From Actinomycetes bacterium (lineage in GTDB: Bacteria; Actinomycetota; Actinomycetes; Mycobacteriales; Mycobacteriaceae): DNA of 64,000 nucleotides. The stretch is taken from contig JAEYMI010000062.1 in assembly GCA_023461275.1 (NCBI GenBank), positions 50,537 through 114,536 on the forward strand, in the 5' to 3' direction. Position numbers and translations under genes: made by a program. Every line of letters starts with the position of its first letter. Position 1 is the first letter of the stretch. Below are positions 58,842 through 64,000 of this stretch, in pieces. The notes beneath the pieces were generated by a model. The model made no database searches. It saw only the letters and a list, made by a program, of their open reading frames with translations, and was not told where the DNA came from.

Positions 58842-59096
58842 CTAGTGAGAACCCGGTCCGGCCCGCTCCAACAACGCGGCATCGGCACTCACAGACCACT
58901 CCTGCGTTGCCGTCACCGCCAGCTGAACAATAATGGACTCCCCGCCACCGATCGGGCACACCACGTTGTGAACGTTGGAGATCAGTGGACCGAATGGCGA
59001 ATCGAGAGTCCCCCGCATATGCAATGAAAACCCCTGTCCGGGAAGGCTTTCACCACTCCGACCGCGTGCAGACCAGCCCAGCGCCGCCTCGGTCAC
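58842..59096 (-). pseudogene. 3' part of a split ~182-aa gene of the T7SS cassette
   Basis: 84 residues from GTG 59096 to a stop at 58842. The start is one base after the stop of the preceding ORF. Continuing the preceding ORF in +1 frame at ...GAA(T)CTC... gives ...ATGELVGEVTEAALGW..., a smooth join, so the two look like one protein with an extra base. The C-terminal part (DSPFGPLISNVHNVVCPIGGGESIIVQLAV) is beta-rich. No family recognised. Alternatively they are two small coupled genes. Confidence 0.55.
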
Positions 59097-59097
59097 C

Positions 59098-59388
59098 TCA
59101 CCGACGAGATTCGCCAGTCGCCGGGGAGTCCGACATCCCGCTGATCGTCCACGCCATTACGATCGCCGACGATACGAAGTCCCGCTCTTCATCCGGATCA
59201 CTCAGCTCATCGGCGGCAACCGCCGACGAGTCGAGCCACATCTCCGCCGGCTGACCAGCGAGCAAAGCGGGCGGGGTGCGCTTCCAGATTCGTGGCAAAC
59301 CACCAGGTCGATACCCGAACTCCAACGGATGCGCGATGACAGCGGCCTCGATACCGGACGATCCCGACAGCAATTCGAGAAGACTCAC
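59098..59388 (-). pseudogene. 5' part of the split gene in the T7SS cassette
   Basis: 96 residues from GTG 59388, overlapping the membrane protein stop as GTGA. Sequence includes ALVIAHPLEFGYRPGGLPRIW-like strand content (AAVIAHPLEFGYRPGG) and DEERDFVSSAIVMAW. Ends at TGA 59098 just where the downstream ORF begins. No domain recognised. A single inserted base would explain the break. Confidence 0.6.
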
Positions 59389-60152
59389 GTTTGGGAATCC
59401 ACAACGGGAATCGTCAGCTGCACACTCTCACCAATTTCGACGCCAACGGGGGGATCGACGGTCAGCATCGCCATGATCTCCGCCGAAGAAGTCTTGCGCC
59501 CGTCCAACCACCACTTCTGCAACTGGATCACCGTCGACGCGAGCGAGTTGAAGTTCAGCTGATACGCAGTGCCCAATAGCCGCGCCGGCTTCCGCGTTTG
59601 CCCCTCACCCAAATCATGCAGCAGCAGAACGGGCACCTGGTTGCTCTGAATCTGGACCTCGAGGTGGATACGCGCAAAATCGCACACGCGACCGTTTCCG
59701 AAGACCACCGAATCAGAAGACAACGCGACCGGGCCACGCTCTCGGAATAGCACTACAACAAGAATCGCTATTGCCAATAGTCCAAAGAAGACCGCGATCG
59801 TGAGCCGGTTGATCTGCAGCGGCCCGGAATTCAGTGTCGGTAAGCCCGTCAGAACCATAATGATGAGTAGCCCGAGAGCCCAGAAGAGCTGATTCCGGAA
59901 CCAGGCAGGCTTCTTTGCTATTACGCAGCGACCACTCTGAGATAGGCGGCTTTGCCACGGAAAGGTAATGGGCACTGGCAAAAGTAGGAGAGCTACCGAA
60001 AATATCCCGAGGTCCACCATACGTAACACCAAGGCAGCGACCACACCGATGACTCCGGGGGTGATCAGCGCTAATAGTCGAGTCTTCGACAGACGATATC
60101 TAAACTCGTTGTAATTGGTCCAACAAAACGTTGTCGCCATCGAACTATTCAA
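59385..60152 (-). CDS. Membrane protein of the T7SS cassette, candidate immunity/partner
   Basis: 255 aa. Two hydrophobic pairs near residues 28-65 (LLALITPGVIGVVAALVL; GIFSVALLLLPVPITFP) and 90-140 (QLFWALGLLIIMVLTGLP; LTIAVFFGLLAIAILVVVLF), then a soluble C-terminal half. Unrecognised. TTG 60152 overlaps the effector stop (TTGA), ATG 60140 is an alternative; its own stop overlaps the next gene. The position directly after a T7SS effector is where immunity proteins usually lie. Confidence 0.65.
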   Translation of the reverse strand: MNSSMATTFCWTNYNEFRYRLSKTRLLALITPGVIGVVAALVLRMVDLGIFSVALLLLPVPITFPWQSRLSQSGRCVIAKKPAWFRNQLFWALGLLIIMVLTGLPTLNSGPLQINRLTIAVFFGLLAIAILVVVLFRERGPVALSSDSVVFGNGRVCDFARIHLEVQIQSNQVPVLLLHDLGEGQTRKPARLLGTAYQLNFNSLASTVIQLQKWWLDGRKTSSAEIMAMLTVDPPVGVEIGESVQLTIPVVDSQT

Positions 60153-61111
60153 TCTATGGCCTTATCCACGCCTTTGGACGCAAGAAACGAAAAAGTCATA
60201 CCGCCAGCAGCTCCCAAGACTAGCCCGAGGACAGTGCCGGCGCCGGGACAAATCGCAGTCCCGAACGCCGCGCCGACTTCAGCCCCCGCCCACGCACCTC
60301 CCATTCCAGCCGCCGTCGCCGCAGTCTCTCGCGCGATGGCCTCTCCCCACGAATTACCGTCGGCTCGATCGGCGAAGACCGACGGTATCGCAGTAAGTAC
60401 GCTAGCCGCACCGCCCAGCCTGGTGATCTTCAGACTTTCGATCTCCTTGAGCCACGGCGCGATTTTGGCGTCGATTCCTGTCGGATGTTCCCCCATCGAC
60501 GACCGCCAGATTTCTGTGATCATGTCGACTTTGCCACTGGTGATCAACCCGGAACCAGCGAACACCACGTCGGCCATACTTGGCTTCCACACCACGATGT
60601 TCTTCTCACCATCAGCGTTGTTGATTGCCGTGGCGAGGTCATGATCAGCAGTGACCGCGTCCGTCAGGATCTTCGCCAGCTCGAGGTTCAGTCGCTCGAG
60701 GTGATCGCGATAGTCCCGCTTGTCCTGATCGGTCCAGCCCTTCATCGACGGCGGGTCCGGGTCGTAAATCTTGCCTGCGTCAGGGTCAAGCACGAACTTG
60801 GCTGCTGCCACGTCGGCCTTGAGTTTCTTCAGCGCATCTTGGACCTGCTGAACCTCTTCCTCGGCCTTCCGGGCCGCCTCGGCAACCTTGGCCGCAATCT
60901 CGCCGTGCCGGTCGAGGTCCTTGCGCGTCTTACCCACCGATGTGCGTGCGGCGTCGGCTGCGTAGCTGCTCCAGGTCTCGAATACCTGCAGATCCTTGAG
61001 ATGAGTAGACGTGGAGACAGAATGATCGGCCACGTTGCGCGAGATCCCGAAGACCGCCGCGATCTGAGCGGTATCCCACTTCTCAATGTCCGATACGCCT
61101 AGTTTGCCCAT
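60149..61111 (-). CDS. Candidate T7SS effector with C-terminal glycine-zipper region
   Basis: 320 aa. N-terminal ~110 residues resemble the helical head of mycobacterial secreted/T7SS-associated proteins (SDIEKWDTAQIAAVF, LQVFETWSSYAADAARTSVGKTRKDLDRHG), followed by a coiled coil (KVAEAARKAEEEVQQVQDAL). The C-terminus (GMGGAWAGAEVGAAFGTAICPGAGTVLGLVLGAAGG) is a Gly-zipper hydrophobic stretch typical of pore-forming or membrane-acting domains. No signal peptide. Divergent, 170 bp apart, from an EspC-like gene. Confidence 0.7.
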   Translation of the reverse strand: MGKLGVSDIEKWDTAQIAAVFGISRNVADHSVSTSTHLKDLQVFETWSSYAADAARTSVGKTRKDLDRHGEIAAKVAEAARKAEEEVQQVQDALKKLKADVAAAKFVLDPDAGKIYDPDPPSMKGWTDQDKRDYRDHLERLNLELAKILTDAVTADHDLATAINNADGEKNIVVWKPSMADVVFAGSGLITSGKVDMITEIWRSSMGEHPTGIDAKIAPWLKEIESLKITRLGGAASVLTAIPSVFADRADGNSWGEAIARETAATAAGMGGAWAGAEVGAAFGTAICPGAGTVLGLVLGAAGGMTFSFLASKGVDKAID

Positions 61112-61281
61112 TTTGTTTCCCCCACAGCGCGATTCACTACCCCTGCGATCATCGCACGTAGTAGGCCAGCACGAACTTCACCGTCGCCTTGGCTGTGGAT
61201 AACCGGCCGTACGCACTACGGTTGGTGCATCATCCGGGGTTACGATGCCAACACAGAGTCAGACGACGGGGAGGACGAGCG

Positions 61282-61620
61282 GTGGACGATCACGTATCCG
61301 CAGACATCGGAGATCTGCATCATGCCGGACACCAGTTCGCCCAGTGGCACTCCGCGACCGATGAGAAATTTGCGGCAGCACACCGGAGCATCGAGGAGTC
61401 GGTGCAATCAGGATGGGTCGGTGCGTCCGCGGAAGCCATGACAGCGCGACTCGAGACTATGCGCACCGCAGGAACGGCGATAACTGAGAACCTGAACGGC
61501 CACTCAACGCATATGACATCCGCAGCGGTCAGATACTCCACAACCGAGGACGTTTCGTCTGCCGAAATCGTCCGCGCAACAGATGTTTCCGACTCCGCTC
61601 CGAAGTTACTGAACCTCTGA
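61282..61620 (+). CDS. EspC-like small T7SS substrate/partner protein
   Basis: 112 aa, all-helical. The layout resembles DUF2580/EspC-type ESX proteins: an N-terminal helix pair, a WVGASAEAM-type central W-x-G (SVQSGWVGASAEAM), and a variable C-terminal part. WXG-class proteins are secreted as helical hairpins, often as partners of larger substrates. GTG 61282 has GGGGAGGA 8 nt upstream. Divergent from the effector; its last 15 bp overlap the BenE stop. Confidence 0.72.
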   Translation: MDDHVSADIGDLHHAGHQFAQWHSATDEKFAAAHRSIEESVQSGWVGASAEAMTARLETMRTAGTAITENLNGHSTHMTSAAVRYSTTEDVSSAEIVRATDVSDSAPKLLNL

Positions 61621-62817
61621 TTCCGCTGGTTCAGACGCGCGTCCGGCACTCAGCACCCCGTGCGACACCAACCCGACGACAAGCGCCCAGAACGCACCGC
61701 CGATCCCCCAGAAGCTGATGCCGGCGGCCGCGGTGATGAAGGTCAGTGCCGCCGGAATGCGATAGGCCTCGTGCGTGAACGCGCCGACGACGGCGGAGGC
61801 GAACGTCGCCAACAATGCCAGTCCCGCAACAGCTTCCAAGAGCCCGTCGGGCGCGACTGTGGTGATGGTGACCAGTGCGCCGGCGAAGACGGCCAACAGC
61901 AGATAGGTTGCGCCGCCGGATAGTCCGGCGATCCAGCGTCGTGAACGATCCTCACCCGCCTCGTCGCCGGCGGCCAGCGCGGCCGAGAGCGCTGCGAGGT
62001 TGATGGCATGACCACCAAACGGCGCCACCAACATGGTGCCGAGCCCGGTGACCGTCATCGACAACCGCCACGGCGCCTGATAGCCGAACGATTTGAGTAC
62101 CGCGACGCCGGGAATGTTCTGTGACGCCATCGTCACGATGTAGAGCGGAAGGGCCAGCCCGACGAGCGCCCCGACGTCGAATCCGGGCGTGGTCCACTCC
62201 AGCACCGGCCACCACGGCGTATCGCCCCAACTACGCACGCCGTGCACCGCGAGATAGATCCCGATCACGGCGAGCGCCGTCACCAGCGCGAGCGGAAGCG
62301 CCCATCGAGTAAGCCACCGCATCGCCGCCAACCACACGACGATGATCGGCAACGTCAGCAAGGGTTGTACCGCAAGCGATTTGACCGGTGCCAAGCACAA
62401 GGTGAGCAGCACGCCGGCCAACATGGCCTGCGCGAGCGGTGTCGGAATGCGCCCGATCAGTTCGCCAAGCGCGGGAATCAGACCGGTGGCCAGGATGAGC
62501 ACGCCGACCACCAGGAACGCCCCGACGGCTGCCGACCACCCCGCGTGATAGCTGGGCCCGACGGCCACCAACATTGCCGCCCCGGGCGTCGACCACGCGA
62601 GCGTGATCGGCATTCGTGTTCGGACACAGAGGAATACGATGCCGAGGGCGAACACCACCGTCAGCGCGAACAGGCCCGACGACGCCTGTCGCGGGTCGGC
62701 GCCGACGGCCCGCAAACCGGCCACGACGACCACAAACGACGACGTGAAGCCGACCAATGCGGTGACGATTCCGGCGATGATCGGTTCTCCGGTACGCGAT
62801 TGCGGTGGAGCAGTCAT
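61606..62817 (-). CDS. BenE-family benzoate/proton symporter
   Basis: 403 aa, about 12 hydrophobic helices. FTSSFVVVVAGLRAVGADPRQASSG, MPITLAWSTPGAAML and PFGGHAINLAALSAAL match BenE aromatic-acid transporters. Benzoate uptake is the family default, but specificity may differ; no benzoate-degradation genes are nearby. The 3' end overlaps the EspC-like gene by 15 bp. Confidence 0.88.
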   Translation of the reverse strand: MTAPPQSRTGEPIIAGIVTALVGFTSSFVVVVAGLRAVGADPRQASSGLFALTVVFALGIVFLCVRTRMPITLAWSTPGAAMLVAVGPSYHAGWSAAVGAFLVVGVLILATGLIPALGELIGRIPTPLAQAMLAGVLLTLCLAPVKSLAVQPLLTLPIIVVWLAAMRWLTRWALPLALVTALAVIGIYLAVHGVRSWGDTPWWPVLEWTTPGFDVGALVGLALPLYIVTMASQNIPGVAVLKSFGYQAPWRLSMTVTGLGTMLVAPFGGHAINLAALSAALAAGDEAGEDRSRRWIAGLSGGATYLLLAVFAGALVTITTVAPDGLLEAVAGLALLATFASAVVGAFTHEAYRIPAALTFITAAAGISFWGIGGAFWALVVGLVSHGVLSAGRASEPAESEVQ

Positions 62818-62907
62818 GTCGGCGACTCTAGAGCATCTCGCTCACCACAATGCGCGGGTCTCGAGGGCTCGACGCAACCGATCAAGCACCCGCCGCGTCG
62901 AAGAGAT

Positions 62908-63933
62908 ATGCCCACACCTGAGTTTCCCACCGACCACTACGGTCTCGTCCGGCGCTCGGTAGCGCTCCGCAACGACATCTCCGACGCCCAGATCTCCGCC
63001 GCCGTGCTGGCCGATGTGCTGATCCGGCTCGCCGATGGCGTCTACGCACCTGCCACCGAGTCACTCACCGGCCCCGACGACGGCGGCGATCATCTCTATC
63101 GACTTCGTTCGATTGCTGTGGCAACGTCGCAGCGGAGTACCAAATTGCAGAGTGCGCGACCGCCGAGTTCGCAACAGTCCCGTGCGCAGCAGCCCGGCGA
63201 ACAACTGCAGAGTACGAAACAGACTGCCCTCAGCCATGATTCGGCAGCAGCTCTGCTCGGACTGCCAACCCTCAAGCCCGAACGCGAGATCGTTCACTTC
63301 ACCAACGGACAATCGTCGGGCGGCTTCGCGCGTGGCCTCCGCCACGTTCATGCCGCACCCATCTACGCCGACCACACCACACTCGTCGACGGACTGGTGG
63401 TCACCACTCTGGAACGCACCGCCGTGGACATCGCCGTCGCCGGTACGTTCGCGCAGGCCCTCGTCGTCTTCGACGCCGCATTGCGGTTGGGTGCCGACCG
63501 GGCGGTGATGGCGAAGATGCTGAAGTCCCGTCGACGCCAGGGTATTACGACCGCGCGCCGGGCATTGAAACTCGCCGACGGACTCTCGGAAAGCGTCGGC
63601 GAGTCATGGAGTCGCGCCCACATCATCGAGGCCGACCTCGCGATGCCACGCCTGCAGAACACGTTTCTGGTCGAAGGTCAGGAGTATCGGACCGACTTCG
63701 ATTGGAACTCGCTGTTGATCGGTGAGTTCGACGGAAAGCTGAAGTACGGCAGATGCTTACGGCCCGGCGAGACCCTGCGCGACGCGCTGATCAGGGAGAA
63801 GGCCCGCGAGGATGCGTTGCGTCGAGTCCTCGGTGCGATGGTCTTGCGGTGGACATGGGCGATGCTGGAACGCGGCGAGGTGGTGCCACTCGTGCGCCGG
63901 TGGTTGAACGACCTCGACCTGTCGGCAGCTTGA
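62908..63933 (+). CDS. AbiEi/DUF559-like protein with N-terminal winged helix
   Basis: 341 aa. N-terminal segment (LVRRSVALRNDISDAQISAAVLADVLIRLADGVYAP) like the wHTH leader of actinobacterial 'type IV antitoxin AbiEi' proteins, a central TLERTAVDIAVAGTFAQALVVFDAALR, and an acidic C-terminal FLVEGQEYRTDFDWNSLLIGEFDGKLKY, which resembles the DUF559 nuclease-like fold (D/E...EFDGK). No cognate toxin is adjacent. ATG 62908; the longer open frame is rejected. Possibly a solitary defence or regulatory gene. Confidence 0.72.
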   Translation: MPTPEFPTDHYGLVRRSVALRNDISDAQISAAVLADVLIRLADGVYAPATESLTGPDDGGDHLYRLRSIAVATSQRSTKLQSARPPSSQQSRAQQPGEQLQSTKQTALSHDSAAALLGLPTLKPEREIVHFTNGQSSGGFARGLRHVHAAPIYADHTTLVDGLVVTTLERTAVDIAVAGTFAQALVVFDAALRLGADRAVMAKMLKSRRRQGITTARRALKLADGLSESVGESWSRAHIIEADLAMPRLQNTFLVEGQEYRTDFDWNSLLIGEFDGKLKYGRCLRPGETLRDALIREKAREDALRRVLGAMVLRWTWAMLERGEVVPLVRRWLNDLDLSAA

Positions 63934-64000
63934 GTTCGCTGACCGCGAACATTCGCGCGCCCCCCCCCGGGTGCCCCGCCCGGGGGTAAGGGGGCGGGGA
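63934..64000. other. C/G homopolymer-rich end of the window
   Basis: A short hairpin (GTTCGC...GCGAAC, 63936-63952) precedes runs of nine C and repeated G5 blocks. Probable terminator remnant followed by low-complexity sequence; may also mark a poor-quality contig end. No gene. Confidence 0.4.

Overview
The window is 64 kb of high-GC DNA from a mycolic-acid actinomycete (order Mycobacteriales), most likely Gordonia or a close relative. The evidence is the recognisable gene families: a PhoP/PhoR pair very like the mycobacterial one, otsA/otsB preceded by a 55-residue ORF like Rv3489, an LprQ-type L,D-transpeptidase, an HbhA-like lysine-tailed protein with its HTH neighbour, DUF2505, DUF2993, DUF445 and DUF2516 genes, and a type VII secretion (T7SS) cassette. 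From memory, many housekeeping genes match the M. tuberculosis Rv0472c-Rv0485 neighbourhood (TetR, DUF445, HTH, HbhA, DUF2516, deoC, DUF2993, nitrilase, DUF2505, murB, LprQ, SDR, ROK), here rearranged and interrupted by accessory genes. No rRNA or CRISPR array was seen. There is one tRNA (Thr, anticodon TGT).

Layout. 0-5.3 kb: partial glycosyltransferase, RecQ-type helicase, HIT protein, and a two-gene restriction-modification pair. 5.3-13 kb: M19 dipeptidase, phoR/phoP with a PhoP-box-like repeat upstream, a three-gene coupled operon (RidA, winged-helix, nucleotidyltransferase), a small secreted protein and a carboxylesterase. 13.1-15.1 kb: a 1.9-kb island bounded by identical 54-bp repeats of the 3' half of tRNA-Thr, carrying an AbiE-type pair. 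15.1-30 kb: thrE, trehalose synthesis (otsA/otsB), metallopeptidase, transglutaminase, ROK/SDR, L,D-transpeptidase, a cupin regulator divergent from a methyltransferase and flavoprotein, an antitoxin/PIN-toxin pair, deoC/purU. 30-41 kb: repeat lipoprotein, two coupled LysR regulators, envelope and hypothetical genes, nitrilase, two DUF2505 genes, a metallo-beta-lactamase/Rieske protein and murB.

40.6-51 kb is the main accessory block. A nucleotidase, an MFS transporter and a TIR/NB-ARC/TPR protein of NLR type are joined by overlapping stop/start codons. They face a three-gene operon (451-aa helical protein, CHAT protease, 181-aa protein) which is divergent from a possible YdcF/DUF218-like gene. 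This looks like an immunity or conflict island, and the CHAT operon is an architecture I do not recognise.

51-58.6 kb returns to core genes (hydrolase, MerR, DUF2516, HbhA-like, HTH, DUF445, TetR, PPK2). 58.8-61.6 kb is a compact T7SS cassette: an EspC-like small protein divergent from a glycine-zipper effector candidate, which is coupled to a membrane protein and to a gene that appears split by a frameshift. The window ends with a BenE-type transporter and an AbiEi/DUF559-like protein. A 21-bp tandem repeat family with core GGGCGCCGTCGACG occurs in three intergenic regions and fills two of them from stop codon to stop codon.
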